Shown here: positions 1 through 8,977 of the stretch, piece after piece
Layout of the letters: every line of letters starts with the position of its first letter
How positions within the stretch are numbered: the stretch's first letter is position 1
From: Photorhabdus akhurstii
Lineage (GTDB): Bacteria; Pseudomonadota; Gammaproteobacteria; Enterobacterales; Enterobacteriaceae
DNA length: 64,000 bases
NCBI RefSeq assembly: GCF_018448925.1
Contig: NZ_RCWE01000001.1
Location: 124,001 to 188,000 of the forward strand
Direction of reading: 5' to 3'
Made by a program: the position numbers and the translations under genes
The notes under the pieces: model-generated
Database searches by the model: none
What the model was told of the DNA's origin: nothing
The model's input: only the letters and a program-made list of their open reading frames with translations

Positions 1-96
1 TTGAATTTTTAGGAGTTTTCTTTCTTCATTGGTACTGTTATCCAAGTATCCTCTGGCGGAAGGATTTCTTTCGTAAAATTCATCTAAAGCATCCAT
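1..96 (-). CDS. Partial hypothetical protein running off the left edge
   Basis: An ATG at 96-94 on the minus strand opens 32 codons without a stop up to the window edge. The N-terminus reads MDALDEFYERNPSARGYLDN and is acidic and hydrophilic. An AGG about 10 bases before the ATG could serve as a ribosome binding site. I do not recognise the family. It may be a real gene whose remainder lies left of the window; the composition looks coding, but 32 codons are too few to be sure. Confidence 0.4.
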   Translation of the reverse strand, partial: MDALDEFYERNPSARGYLDNSTNEERKLLKIQ

Positions 97-598
97 AATA
101 AGTAACCTGTTTCTTTGAAATTTAGTTTAACATAGCGTTATGTACTAAAAGTATACAATTGAAATTATAAGTCAAGGTTTATTTTTACTTGTAATTTACT
201 CGTAAGGATACTTTTTTAGCGTGTTTTAAGACGTGGGATTATTAGCAAAATCCGTTATAAATTTTCTTCAATACAAATACTAATTTCTTTATTTATTTTC
301 TGGATGTATTTTTTTATTTAAGAAAAGTGTGATGTAATTATTTTATATAAATTAATGCCTTGATTTTTTTCGATGCTTGATAAGCTTATTGTTATTAGCG
401 TTGTTGTGAATATAATGTTTCCTCATTTTTTCTTTTCTGATATTTGATTCTATAGGCTCTTATATTAATGCATTCGGTAAAGACCTGCCTGAGAAAATAT
501 GGCAAGATGTTTTTGGTAACTTGATTGCGGGTTTTCCAGCGATATTATAGCTTTGATAATGAGTGACGATGACTAACTGATAAGACAGAGAAACGATT
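97..598. other. AT-rich intergenic region with a possible gene-end remnant
   Basis: About 500 bases of very AT-rich sequence lie between the left-edge gene and the Rpn gene. Most shows no structure. Near its right end there is a short stretch with codon-like composition (455-550, listed separately). No tRNA or convincing terminator was seen. Confidence 0.5.
455..550 (+). pseudogene. Possible C-terminal remnant of an unknown protein
   Basis: In one frame this stretch encodes about 31 residues beginning GSYINAFGKDLPEKIWQDVF and ends at a TAG (548-550). The amino-acid composition looks like real protein, but no start codon or ribosome binding site precedes it and the upstream frame is AT-rich filler. 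I read it as the tail of a decayed gene; the family is not recognised. It could also be chance. Confidence 0.25.
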
Positions 599-1636
599 GT
601 GGTAAAGAAAGAAAAACAACGGCCTCACCATGACGCATTATTTAAACATTTTTTAACGCGGCCCGAAACGGCCAGGGAGTTTTTATCCCTTTATCTGCCC
701 GAAGAGATCCAGTCGTTGTGTGATTTAGCCACATTGAAACTGGAACCCGGCAGTTTTGTGGACCAGCATTTGCGTCAACTGCACAGTGATGTGCTCTACT
801 CGGTTGAAACGGCCCGGGGACAGGGCTATATCTATTGTCTGATTGAGCATCAGTCTACCCCTGATCCATTAATGGCCTGGCGGCTGATGTATTATGCCAT
901 GTTAGCAATGGCGGCCCACCTGAAAAAAGGCCATACTGAACTCCCTTTGGTGGCGCCGCTGCTGTTTTATCATGGGGAGGTTCGGCCGTATCCTTACACA
1001 AACCGGTGGCTGGATTGTTTTACGCTCCCCGAACAGGCTGCCCGCTTATACCGTCAGGCGTTTCCGTTGGTGGACGTCAGTGCGCTCAGCGATGAAGAGA
1101 TCCTGACGCATAAAGGGGTTGCCCTGATGGAGCTGGTGCAAAAACACATCCGCTGCCGGGATATGCTGGAATGGGTCCCCCAATTGGTGGAACTTCTGAA
1201 TGGAGGGTATAATACAACTGAGCAGCGCAATGTGGTGTTACGCTATATTTTACTGAATGGACATACGCTGGATCTCTCCCAATTTGTCCATCAACTGATT
1301 GAACAATCTCCGGAGCATGAAACGATGTTGATGACTATTGCAGAACAGCTTGAACAAAAAGGGCGCGAGCAGGGCCGAACAGAAGGTCGAACAGAAGGTC
1401 GAATGGAAGGTCGAATGGAAGGTCGAACAGAAGGTCGAACAGAAGGTCGAGCTGAAGGTAGAAAGGAAGGTCGAGCTGAGGGCCGAGTTGAGGGCAGAGC
1501 TGAAGGTCGAGTTGAAGGTAGGGAGGAAGGTAAACTGGAAACGGCTTGTGCCTTATTACGGCATGGCGTGAGTTTGGACATTATTGTCACCAGTACCGGG
1601 CTGAGCCGGGATAAAATTGAAGCGTTAAAGCATTAA
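599..1636 (+). CDS. Rpn family recombination-promoting nuclease / Transposase_31 protein
   Basis: A 345-aa protein with the N-terminal PD-(D/E)XK-type domain of the Rpn/YhgA-like (Transposase_31) family: the opening HHDALFKHFLTRPETAREFL, then HSDVLYSV and YCLIEHQS near residues 64-88 are typical. Rpn proteins are DNA endonucleases that raise RecA-independent recombination and often sit in accessory regions. The start is a GTG at 599. Residues 258-312 are fourteen EGRx-type tetrapeptide units, a low-complexity linker common in this family, followed by a conserved tail ([20 protein letters not shown]). The 3' end and its terminator are duplicated immediately downstream. The family assignment is firm; the role here is not known. 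Confidence 0.85.
   Translation: MVKKEKQRPHHDALFKHFLTRPETAREFLSLYLPEEIQSLCDLATLKLEPGSFVDQHLRQLHSDVLYSVETARGQGYIYCLIEHQSTPDPLMAWRLMYYAMLAMAAHLKKGHTELPLVAPLLFYHGEVRPYPYTNRWLDCFTLPEQAARLYRQAFPLVDVSALSDEEILTHKGVALMELVQKHIRCRDMLEWVPQLVELLNGGYNTTEQRNVVLRYILLNGHTLDLSQFVHQLIEQSPEHETMLMTIAEQLEQKGREQGRTEGRTEGRMEGRMEGRTEGRTEGRAEGRKEGRAEGRVEGRAEGRVEGREEGKLETACALLRHGVSLDIIVTSTGLSRDKIEALKH
1370..1534 (+). repeat. 12-bp tandem repeat encoding EGRx tetrapeptides (copy 1)
   Basis: Fourteen near-identical 12-base units (consensus gaaggtcgaaca with changes in the last codon) encode QGRT, EGRT, EGRT, EGRM and so on up to EGREEGK. The unit is a multiple of three, so slippage changes protein length without breaking the frame. 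Five other frames are also largely open here, which produces spurious ORFs. Confidence 0.9.
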
Positions 1637-1658
1637 ATTAATCTTCTCTTTCACAACA

Positions 1659-1687
1659 AAATGCCGATATTCAAGATCGGCATTTTT
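1659..1687 (+). terminator. Rho-independent terminator after the Rpn gene
   Basis: The stem AATGCCGAT / ATCGGCATT with a short loop is followed by a T run, 23 bases after the stop codon. An identical copy follows the duplicated fragment. Confidence 0.85.
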
Positions 1688-1763
1688 GTTCTTATTCAGG
1701 ATGATGGCTATACAGAGGACTTTTACGTTTGCTCGGTGAAGCTGAAACAGGCCAGACTGGAAC

Positions 1764-2074
1764 AACAATCTCCGGAGCATGAAACGATGTTGATGACTAT
1801 TGCAGAACAGCTTGAACAAAAAGGGCGCGAGCAGGGTCGAACAGAAGGCCGAGCTGAAGGTAGAAAGGAAGGTCGAGCTGAGGGCCGAGTTGAGGGTCGA
1901 GTTGAGGGCCGAATTGAGGGCCGAGTTGAAGGCCGAGTTGAAGGCCGAGTTAAAGGTAGGGAGGAAGGTAAACTGGAAACGGCTTGTGCCTTATTACGGC
2001 ATGGCGTGAGTTTGGACATTATTGTCACCAGTACTGGGCTGAGCCGGGATAAAATTGAAGCGTTAAAGCATTAA
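1764..2074 (+). pseudogene. Duplicated C-terminal fragment of the Rpn protein
   Basis: This fragment repeats the last ~105 codons of the upstream Rpn gene and lacks the nuclease domain. The frame stays open upstream to an ATG at 1661, which lies inside the preceding terminator, so a translated 137-aa product is unlikely. It carries twelve EGRx-type units (1832-1972) against fourteen in the full gene. I call it a non-functional duplicate; such tails can serve as a donor for gene conversion. Confidence 0.75.
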
Positions 2075-2096
2075 ATTAATCTTCTCTTTCACAACA

Positions 2097-2125
2097 AAAT
2101 GCCGATATTCAAGATCGGCATTTTT
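2097..2125 (+). terminator. Second copy of the Rpn terminator
   Basis: This is identical in stem, loop and T run to the hairpin at 1659-1687 and carries the duplicated downstream sequence. Confidence 0.8.
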
Positions 2126-2318
2126 GTTCTTATTCAGGATGATGGCTATATAAGGGACTTTTACGTTTGTCCAGCGAAGCTAAAACCAGATTCGTTCTGT
2201 TTCGTCAAAATCTCAATTTGTTGTAAGGTATCAAAATTTACAAATTCTGATACCGGAGAATTTGTCACATAATGCAATGATTAAAAACCATTGATATTAT
2301 GAAGGTGTTATTGCAACT

Positions 2319-2600
2319 TTAAAATGTCACTTCTGGAATGAAAGAGCGGGGGTGATTAGCTTTATCTTCTGAGGCGACCTTTTGCTGTTTTAATGAGTCG
2401 GATGATGAGCTATTAATAATTTCAATTTGGTGATGAGTGAATGATTTGACTTCATTCTGAAATTTCATTCTTAAAATATTATCTTTAATAGATTTTGATG
2501 AAGATAATGCTGATTCATTTACTGACCTAGCTGCAAGACTGCCCATTGTTGAATAATATTCACTGTTTCTATTGCGATCTCTGCTTAATATGAAGTCCAT
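2319..2600 (-). CDS. Hypothetical small protein
   Basis: A 93-aa hydrophilic, serine-rich protein on the minus strand. Residues 18-65 (starting MGSLAARSVNESALSSSKSI) look helical and polar, with no membrane segment, signal peptide or cysteine. The region upstream of the ATG holds a GGTTTATTAAAA stretch with only a weak Shine-Dalgarno. No family is recognised and no neighbour gives a functional hint. It is a plausible small accessory gene, since the frame is long for such AT-rich DNA. Confidence 0.45.
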   Translation of the reverse strand: MDFILSRDRNRNSEYYSTMGSLAARSVNESALSSSKSIKDNILRMKFQNEVKSFTHHQIEIINSSSSDSLKQQKVASEDKANHPRSFIPEVTF

Positions 2601-2740
2601 TTTTAATAAACCTTTTTATCCCAAATACTATATCCACTTGTGCGCACAGTTTGATCCTGGCAAGCTAGGGTTTGATATTTAAGATGGTTTTTCCTTCTGT
2701 TTTTAAACGTCATTTCAGAGATGGAAATTAAATAATTTAG

Positions 2741-3481
2741 TTAATACACAACCTTATGACCATAACTTTCCAGAATGTTTTTTACACTATCCATTGTCTC
2801 TTTTACAGGTGGTTTCACTCCTTCTAATTGATATTCCTCGCCCATAGTAATCCATTTATGTTTACCGAGTTCGTGATAAGGCAGAAGTTCGATTTTTTCA
2901 ATATTTTTCATATCTTGGGTAAATTCCCCTAGCCTATGAACGGATTCATTATCATCGGACCAATCTGGAACCACAACGTAGCGGATCCAGGTTTTCTGGT
3001 TACGTTTAGCCAAATAGCGGGCAAACTCCAAGGTGCGATGATTTGAAACGCCGACTAATTTCTGATGGATCTCATCATTAAGTTGCTTCAAATCGAGCAT
3101 CACGAGATCGGTTGCATCCATCAATTCATCAATAACCGGACCATAGCGGCGGACAAATCCATTAGTATCAAGACAAGTATGAATACCTTCGGCATGACAG
3201 GCTCGGAACCAATCACGTACAAATTCAGCTTGAAGAACTGCTTCGCCCCCTGATGCAGTAACACCTCCACCGGAAGCGTTCATAAAGTGACGATAGGTTG
3301 TCGCTTCTTTTATCAACTCTTCAACAGTCACGTCTTTGCCGCCGTGGGTATCCCATGTGTCGCGGTTATGGCAATAGAGGCAGCGCATCAGGCAGCCCTG
3401 AAAGAAAACAATAAACCGGATACCGGGGCCATCAACGGTGCCACAGGATTCGAAAGAGTGGATACGACCAAGTACCGACAT
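2741..3481 (-). CDS. pflA: Pyruvate formate-lyase 1-activating enzyme
   Basis: A 246-aa radical SAM enzyme that abstracts a hydrogen from the conserved glycine of PflB to switch on pyruvate formate-lyase under anaerobiosis. The CxxxCxxC iron-sulfur motif is seen as CLMRCLYC near residues 30-37, followed by [11 protein letters not shown], and a [10 protein letters not shown] segment contributes to SAM binding. The ATG at 3481 gives [20 protein letters not shown], matching the E. coli start and length; an upstream in-frame extension of 25 residues has no family counterpart. It lies 79 bases after pflB in the same direction. Confidence 0.97.
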   Translation of the reverse strand: MSVLGRIHSFESCGTVDGPGIRFIVFFQGCLMRCLYCHNRDTWDTHGGKDVTVEELIKEATTYRHFMNASGGGVTASGGEAVLQAEFVRDWFRACHAEGIHTCLDTNGFVRRYGPVIDELMDATDLVMLDLKQLNDEIHQKLVGVSNHRTLEFARYLAKRNQKTWIRYVVVPDWSDDNESVHRLGEFTQDMKNIEKIELLPYHELGKHKWITMGEEYQLEGVKPPVKETMDSVKNILESYGHKVVY

Positions 3482-3525
3482 AACAGGTTTGCTCCAAAAC
3501 TGGCAGGATAAACGAATAGAAATAG

Positions 3526-3546
3526 AGGCCCCAGAATTCAGGGCCT
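3526..3546 (-). terminator. Hairpin between pflB and pflA
   Basis: On the minus strand the arms AGGCCC / GGGCCT enclose a 9-base loop and are followed by a U-poor CTATTTC stretch. It probably attenuates or stabilises the pflB transcript rather than fully stopping it, as PflB is needed in much larger amounts than PflA. The function is inferred. Confidence 0.4.
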
Positions 3547-3560
3547 TTGTTAACAAATTA

Positions 3561-5843
3561 TTACATAGATTGGGTGAAAGTACGGGTAATCACATCCTGT
3601 TGTTGCTCTTTAGTCAGTGAGTTGAAACGTACGGCATAACCCGATACCCGGATGGTGAGTTGAGGATATTTTTCAGGATCTTCCATCGCATCGAGCAGCA
3701 TGTCACGGTTCATCACATTGACGTTCAGATGCTGACCACCTTCAATTTCAGCTTCATGGTGGAAATAACCATCCAGCAAACCTGCCAGGTTAGTTTTACG
3801 TGTTTCATCATCTTTGCCCAACGCGTTCGGTACGATAGAGAAGGTGTAAGATATTCCGTCTTTCGCATAGGCGAAGGGCAGTTTGGCCACAGAGGTTAAA
3901 GAGGCGACGGCGCCTTTTTGATCGCGACCATGCATTGGATTGGCACCGGGTCCAAATGGCGCGCCGGCACGACGCCCGTCAGGGGTGTTGCCGGTTTTTT
4001 TACCATATACTACGTTAGAAGTGATGGTCAGAACGGATTGCGTAGGTACTGCGTTGCGATAAGTATTCAGTTTCTGGATTTTTTTCATGAAACGTTCAAC
4101 CAGATCACAGGCGATATCATCGACACGTGAGTCGTTGTTGCCAAATTGTGGATATTCACCTTCAATCTTGAAGTCAACCGCCAAACCATTTTCATCGCGG
4201 ATTGGTGTCACTTTGGCATATTTGATGGCAGACAACGAGTCAGCGGCGACAGACAGACCGGCAATGCCACAGGCCATAGTACGGTAAACATCACGGTCGT
4301 GCAGCGCCATCAGTGCAGATTCATAGCTATATTTATCATGCATATAGTGAATGATGTTTAATGCGGTAACATACTGTTTTGCCAGCCAATCCATAAAGTG
4401 GTCCATGCGGGCCATCACTTTATCGTAATCCAGCACCGCATCTTTCATAGGTTCTTCTTTCGGGCCAACCTGCATTTTCAGTTTTTCATCCACACCGCCG
4501 TTAATAGCGTACAGCATAGTTTTTGCCAGATTCGCGCGGGCGCCGAAGAATTGCATCTGCTTACCCACAATCATCGGGCTGACGCAACAAGCGATAGCGT
4601 AATCATCGTTGTTGAAGTCGGGGCGCATCAGATCATCGTTCTCATATTGTAAAGATGAGGTATCGATAGACACTTTTGCCGCGAATTTTTTGAAATTTAT
4701 CGGCAGTTTTTCGGACCACAGGATGGTCATGTTAGGTTCTGGTGATGGGCCCATCGTGTATAGGGTATTCAGAAAACGGAAGCTGTTTTTAGTCACCAGT
4801 GTGCGGCCATCCAACCCCATACCCGCCAGCGATTCTGTTGCCCAAATTGGGTCGCCGGAAAACAGTTCGTCATATTCAGGGGTACGCAGGAAACGCACCA
4901 TACGCAGTTTCATCACCAGATGGTCGATCAATTCCTGTGCTTCAACTTCTGTCAACTTACCTGCTTGCAGGTCACGTTCGATGTAGATATCCAGGAAGCT
5001 GGAAACACGACCGAAAGACATCGCGGCGCCATTTTGAGATTTAACCGCCGCCAGATAAGCGAAATAGGTCCACTGTATCGCTTCCTTAGCGTCAGTGGCG
5101 GGGCCAGAAATATCATAGCCATATTTAGCCGCCATCTCTTTAATCTGACCCAGAGCACGGTGTTGTTCAGCGATCTCTTCACGCAATTGAATAGTCATTG
5201 CTAGATCTTCACCGTTTTCCAGTTTTTCCTGCAATGAATTGAACTGAGCTAATTTATCATCACGTAAGAAATCGATGCCGTATACCGCAACGCGACGGTA
5301 ATCGCCAATAATGCGACCGCGGCCATAGGCATCAGGTAGACCGGTCAGAACCCCGGATTTTCGGCATTTCAGAATATCTGGCGTGTAAACATCGAAAACC
5401 CCCTGATTATGCGTTTTGCGGTATTCAGTGAAAATCTGTTTCAATTTAGGATCGAGTTCACGACCATAAACTTTGCATGAGCCTTCCACCATTTTGATGC
5501 CGCCAAATGGGATCAGCGCACGTTTTAATGGGGCTTCCGTTTGCAGGCCAACAATAGTTTCCAGATCTTTTTCGATGTAACCTGCATCGTGGGAGGTAAT
5601 AGTAGCAGCAACATCAGTATCAAAATCAACCGGTGCGTGAGTGCGGTTTTCGATTTTGATACCTTCCATGACTTTTTCCCATAAGGTATCGGTCGCCTTT
5701 GTCGAACCTGCCAGGAAAGATTCATCACCCTCGTATGGCGTATAGTTTCTTTGAATGAAGTCACGAATGTTGACTTCATTCTGCCAATCCCCCTGATTAA
5801 AACCTTGCCATGCGACAGAGAATTTTTTATTTAATTCAGTCAT
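3561..5843 (-). CDS. pflB: Formate C-acetyltransferase (pyruvate formate-lyase)
   Basis: A 760-aa glycyl-radical enzyme that converts pyruvate and CoA to acetyl-CoA and formate in anaerobic growth. The adjacent catalytic cysteines appear in IACCVSPM, and the C-terminal glycyl-radical loop is [10 protein letters not shown]. The ATG at 5843 begins [16 protein letters not shown], which gives the exact E. coli length; a 24-residue upstream extension is not used. It lies 55 bases after focA, as in E. coli, and its activase follows. No truncation or key-residue loss is seen. Confidence 0.98.
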   Translation of the reverse strand: MTELNKKFSVAWQGFNQGDWQNEVNIRDFIQRNYTPYEGDESFLAGSTKATDTLWEKVMEGIKIENRTHAPVDFDTDVAATITSHDAGYIEKDLETIVGLQTEAPLKRALIPFGGIKMVEGSCKVYGRELDPKLKQIFTEYRKTHNQGVFDVYTPDILKCRKSGVLTGLPDAYGRGRIIGDYRRVAVYGIDFLRDDKLAQFNSLQEKLENGEDLAMTIQLREEIAEQHRALGQIKEMAAKYGYDISGPATDAKEAIQWTYFAYLAAVKSQNGAAMSFGRVSSFLDIYIERDLQAGKLTEVEAQELIDHLVMKLRMVRFLRTPEYDELFSGDPIWATESLAGMGLDGRTLVTKNSFRFLNTLYTMGPSPEPNMTILWSEKLPINFKKFAAKVSIDTSSLQYENDDLMRPDFNNDDYAIACCVSPMIVGKQMQFFGARANLAKTMLYAINGGVDEKLKMQVGPKEEPMKDAVLDYDKVMARMDHFMDWLAKQYVTALNIIHYMHDKYSYESALMALHDRDVYRTMACGIAGLSVAADSLSAIKYAKVTPIRDENGLAVDFKIEGEYPQFGNNDSRVDDIACDLVERFMKKIQKLNTYRNAVPTQSVLTITSNVVYGKKTGNTPDGRRAGAPFGPGANPMHGRDQKGAVASLTSVAKLPFAYAKDGISYTFSIVPNALGKDDETRKTNLAGLLDGYFHHEAEIEGGQHLNVNVMNRDMLLDAMEDPEKYPQLTIRVSGYAVRFNSLTKEQQQDVITRTFTQSM

Positions 5844-5898
5844 GATACTTCTACCTTTATAATAATCGAACTTTTGAGAAACTAAATAAGGGAGCGAA

Positions 5899-6756
5899 TT
5901 AATGTTTTTGCCCATTACGCAGATAAATTGACCAGTAAGTTAAACCCACCAAAACGGCACCACCGATAATGTTACCAATAGTGACCGGAATTAAATTATC
6001 AGTAATAAAGTGTGAAGTGGTGAGTTGAGAAAATTGTTCAGGTGTCGCCCCTATATTAATCCAGAACTCAGTTGGTGAGAAATGCTTAATAATAATACCA
6101 AGCGGGATTAAAAACATATTCGCAATACTGTGCTCAAAGCCGCTGGCAACAAACATGCTTATTGGCAAGATCATGGCAAATATTTTATCCATTAAACTAC
6201 GTCCGGCATAACTCATCCAAACCGCGAGACAAACCATTAAATTGGCGAGAATACCTAGAAATAGCGCTTCAATAAAAGAGTGATGCATTTTATGGTTTGC
6301 TGTTTGCAAGACATTTAAGCCCCATAATCCGTCGGCAATACGATATTGACCGGCAAACCAGATAATGGCGACGAAAAATAACGCGCCAATCAAATTACCG
6401 AGATAAACGTCAATCCAGTTTTTAATCATTTGATGCCAGGTTATACGCCCGGTCGCTTTGGAAATAATCGTTAGCACAGTGGAAGTAAATAAATCTGCGC
6501 CACACACGACAACTAACATTAATCCAAGGGAGAAGCAGATACCGCCAACTAATTTAGCTAATCCATAAGGGACAGATGCGGTTCCTGTAGTCGCGGTAAT
6601 ATAAAAGACAAATGCAATGGAAATAAAAACCCCGGCAGTTATTGCTGACAGATAAGTAATGGCGACAGGTTTAGTGGTTTTATAAACACCAATGTCATTG
6701 GCGATTTGCGTCATTACCGCAGGTGGTAATAGGTTAAAGGGGTTGTCAGCTTTCAT
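5899..6756 (-). CDS. focA: Formate channel FocA (FNT family)
   Basis: A 285-aa inner-membrane protein of the formate/nitrite transporter family with six predicted membrane segments. It moves formate made by PflB across the membrane in a pH-dependent way. The start [20 protein letters not shown] and internal blocks such as [19 protein letters not shown] and [11 protein letters not shown] match the E. coli protein, whose length is identical. It is the first gene of the focA-pflB-pflA unit, and an FNR-like site lies 71-84 bases upstream. Confidence 0.97.
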   Translation of the reverse strand: MKADNPFNLLPPAVMTQIANDIGVYKTTKPVAITYLSAITAGVFISIAFVFYITATTGTASVPYGLAKLVGGICFSLGLMLVVVCGADLFTSTVLTIISKATGRITWHQMIKNWIDVYLGNLIGALFFVAIIWFAGQYRIADGLWGLNVLQTANHKMHHSFIEALFLGILANLMVCLAVWMSYAGRSLMDKIFAMILPISMFVASGFEHSIANMFLIPLGIIIKHFSPTEFWINIGATPEQFSQLTTSHFITDNLIPVTIGNIIGGAVLVGLTYWSIYLRNGQKH

Positions 6757-6782
6757 ACCAACATTCTCTTTATCATTAATAA

Positions 6783-6797
6783 GTTACGGTACGTAAC
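6783..6797. promoter_or_regulatory. Perfect palindrome upstream of focA
   Basis: GTTACG-GTA-CGTAAC is a perfect 6-3-6 inverted repeat, only 27 bases upstream of the focA start codon and 29 bases closer to the gene than the FNR-like box. It could be an operator or lie in the 5' untranslated region as a small hairpin. The binding protein is unknown; it does not fit the ArcA or FNR consensus. Confidence 0.4.
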
Positions 6798-6826
6798 GAT
6801 AGTAACAAAGGCTTGAAGAAGGAAAA

Positions 6827-6840
6827 TTGATATAGATCAT
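6827..6840. promoter_or_regulatory. FNR-like box upstream of focA-pflB
   Basis: TTGATATAGATCAT matches the FNR consensus TTGAT-N4-ATCAA in nine of ten positions. It lies 71-84 bases upstream of the focA start, a position suited to anaerobic activation. In E. coli the pfl operon is activated by FNR and ArcA, so this fits established regulation. Confidence 0.7.
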
Positions 6841-7075
6841 AATCCCCTGACAGTAGACTCTGTTTTGGGGAATGAAAATGGTTGAAATTCCAATTAATTG
6901 ATTGATTTTAATGTAATAAAAAAATTTTAAAAATTATGATATTTTTTTATTTAACCTATTGGTAGGGCATTTGATAAGTAAAATTACAGGCTAAATTGTT
7001 GTTTATTTGTTGTTGAAAATAAATTTAATTTAACCTGAATTTTACTTTTAATTATGAATTGTCTTTTCTACAGTT

Positions 7076-8839
7076 TTATTTTGCGTTCCAGAAATCGCGT
7101 TTTGCTTTTTGCAGTTTCTCATAAGCGGCTAATAAAGCCTGATGAGCGGGCAGTGATTTTAAATCTGAATCAACTGACCACAGGCCATAAAAACAGTGTT
7201 CACCAGAAATAGCTGCTGATGCTGCTTCGACAGCATCTTGCCCGTACATTTTTACGAATGCTTGATAATATAGTGTCGGCTCTTTATCCTCTTCCAGAGC
7301 AAGTAAAAGCAGTGTTTGCAAACAGCGATAATAATTAGCGCGTTCGGAGGTAAAGACTGAGGCGTTAAAATCTTGAGTCCACTCTACCCAAATTAAAGCC
7401 TGTTCCAAATCACCGCCAGCCAGTGCCAACATGGATTTCAATTCACCGACACGTAAATTGCTCCAGCCATTATCTTTACCCACCGCAATACCAAGCAATT
7501 CACGGACACGGGTAAAATCATCCAAACCTTCTTCATCTAATTGATCAATTAGTGCCAGATATTCTTCGGCTTGCCATTGGTTATCCGGTAATGCTAATAA
7601 AGTTTCCCGTAGATGGGTTCCCATCGTATTATTAGCAAGATGTAAATCTTCCACAGGATAAATATCAGACATCCCCGGAACCAGAATACGGCAGGCATAA
7701 ACACCGAGGTGCTCGTAGTCAGCAATATAAACTTCGGCATCCAATTGTTTGAAGATTGCCATCAAAGTGGCGAACTCTTCTTCTGTCGTGCCGCTGAAAT
7801 TCCAGTCAGTAAACGCGTAATCAGCATCTTGTTTAAACAAATCCCAACTGATTAAACCGCTTGAATCAATAAAGTGAGTCTCCAGATTGGTATGTTCTGC
7901 CACTTCTTCATTATCGAAAGTGGGCGCATTGAACACATCCAGATCTTTCAAACTGCGACCCTGTAATAATTCGGTCACAGTACGTTCCAGTGCCACACCA
8001 AATTCAGGATGTGCTCCAAAAGAGGCGAAACAGGTTCCGTTATTAGGATTAAACAGCACTACACAAATAACCGGGAATTGCCCACCGAGGGAGGCGTCAT
8101 AACAATAGAGTGGGAAACCTTCATCCTGTAATTTGTTAACCGCGGCAACAACACCAGGATAACGATTCATCACTTCTTGGGGAATTTCTGGCAGGCTGAT
8201 GCCTTCGGCGATAATACGATTCTTCACATAACGTTCAAAAACTTCAGATAGTCCCTGAACTCTGGCTTCATTCATAGTATTACCGGCTGACATACCATTG
8301 GAAACATAAAGATTGCCAATAATATTCATCGGAATATAGACGGTATGATGATCAGATTGACGAGTAAACGGTAGTGAGCAGATACCACGCTCTTCATTAT
8401 CTGATTGCAAATCAACTAACTGACTGGCGCATAAGTCATTCTCAGGATCATAAAATTTACGTAACCGGTCATCCAGAATGCCTTCTGGTAAAGAATCATC
8501 GTCCGGTAAAGCAAACCATTTTTCATTGGGATAATGGACAAAATCACCGCTAGCGATAGCTTCTCCTAAATAGAAGTCAGCAAAAAAATAGTTGGTTGAC
8601 AGGCGTTCAAAATACTCCCCTAAAGCAGAAGCTAAAGCGGCTTTCTTGCTGGCGCCTTTGCCATTGGTAAAACAGAGAGGACAATCGCGGTCGCGGATAT
8701 GAACTGACCAGACATTGGGAACCGGATTCAGCCATGAAGCTTCTTCAATATTAAAACCAAGGCGTTGCAGTTTTTGCTGAAAACGGTTGATTGAGTCTTC
8801 CAGTGCGGCGTCTTTGCCGGGAATAAAGGTTTGCGTCAT
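7076..8839 (-). CDS. ycaO: YcaO, ribosomal protein S12 methylthiotransferase accessory factor
   Basis: A YcaO-superfamily ATP-binding protein of 587 aa that in E. coli supports RimO-dependent beta-methylthiolation of ribosomal protein S12. The N-terminal half carries the YcaO core (GASKKAALASALGEYFERLS, GLSEVFERYVKNRIIAE); the C-terminal third is the helical extension of E. coli-type YcaO. The ATG at 8839 gives MTQTFIPGKDAALEDSINRF, the E. coli start; a GTG three codons earlier (8848) is an alternative. It is transcribed alone, divergently from ansB. There are no cyclodehydratase partners nearby, which argues against a peptide natural-product role. Confidence 0.95.
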   Translation of the reverse strand: MTQTFIPGKDAALEDSINRFQQKLQRLGFNIEEASWLNPVPNVWSVHIRDRDCPLCFTNGKGASKKAALASALGEYFERLSTNYFFADFYLGEAIASGDFVHYPNEKWFALPDDDSLPEGILDDRLRKFYDPENDLCASQLVDLQSDNEERGICSLPFTRQSDHHTVYIPMNIIGNLYVSNGMSAGNTMNEARVQGLSEVFERYVKNRIIAEGISLPEIPQEVMNRYPGVVAAVNKLQDEGFPLYCYDASLGGQFPVICVVLFNPNNGTCFASFGAHPEFGVALERTVTELLQGRSLKDLDVFNAPTFDNEEVAEHTNLETHFIDSSGLISWDLFKQDADYAFTDWNFSGTTEEEFATLMAIFKQLDAEVYIADYEHLGVYACRILVPGMSDIYPVEDLHLANNTMGTHLRETLLALPDNQWQAEEYLALIDQLDEEGLDDFTRVRELLGIAVGKDNGWSNLRVGELKSMLALAGGDLEQALIWVEWTQDFNASVFTSERANYYRCLQTLLLLALEEDKEPTLYYQAFVKMYGQDAVEAASAAISGEHCFYGLWSVDSDLKSLPAHQALLAAYEKLQKAKRDFWNAK

Positions 8840-8977
8840 GGTATTCACTTATGAGTGCTCGTTATGGGGCGCTCATCATACGAGTTTTTTTTCAGTAGCT
8901 AAAGTCTGGTATGTATCACAGATTTATTGTTATCATCATCCATAATCTAACAGGATATTTTTTATTAAGGAAGAAGC

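Larger units (their letters stand above)
1302..2190 (+). repeat. Tandem duplication of the Rpn gene 3' end plus terminator
   Basis: Bases 1302-1763 and 1764 to about 2190 are two abutting direct copies. Each holds the end of the Rpn coding region (from the QSPEHETML segment), the EGRx repeat tract, the stop codon, an identical terminator and some 60 bases beyond. The offset is 462 at the left and 438 at the stop codons; the 24-base difference equals two 12-base EGRx units, so the tracts have changed in copy number since the duplication. Confidence 0.85.
6757..7075. other. AT-rich region between focA and ycaO holding the focA-pfl promoter
   Basis: The 319 bases contain the regulatory region of the focA-pflB operon near 6780-6845 (FNR-like box and a palindrome, listed separately) and a very AT-rich stretch at 6890-7070 that forms the 3' flank of ycaO. 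No small gene was found. Confidence 0.6.

Noticed and set aside
1291-2028. Long open frames on the minus strand and in other plus frames across the EGRx repeats (proline/serine- or lysine/glutamate-rich products)
   Set aside because: They arise because 12-base repeats avoid stops in several frames; only the EGRx frame continues into the conserved Rpn domains.
3482-3556. 25-residue N-terminal extension of PflA
   Set aside because: It has no family counterpart; the start at 3481 gives the exact E. coli length and N-terminus.
7076-8839. YcaO as part of a RiPP (thiazole/oxazole) gene cluster
   Set aside because: The sequence is the E. coli-type YcaO over its full length, with no precursor peptide or dehydrogenase nearby.
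8905-8925. CRP-like half site (TCACA) upstream of ansB
   Set aside because: Only one half matches TGTGA-N6-TCACA; too weak to list as a site.
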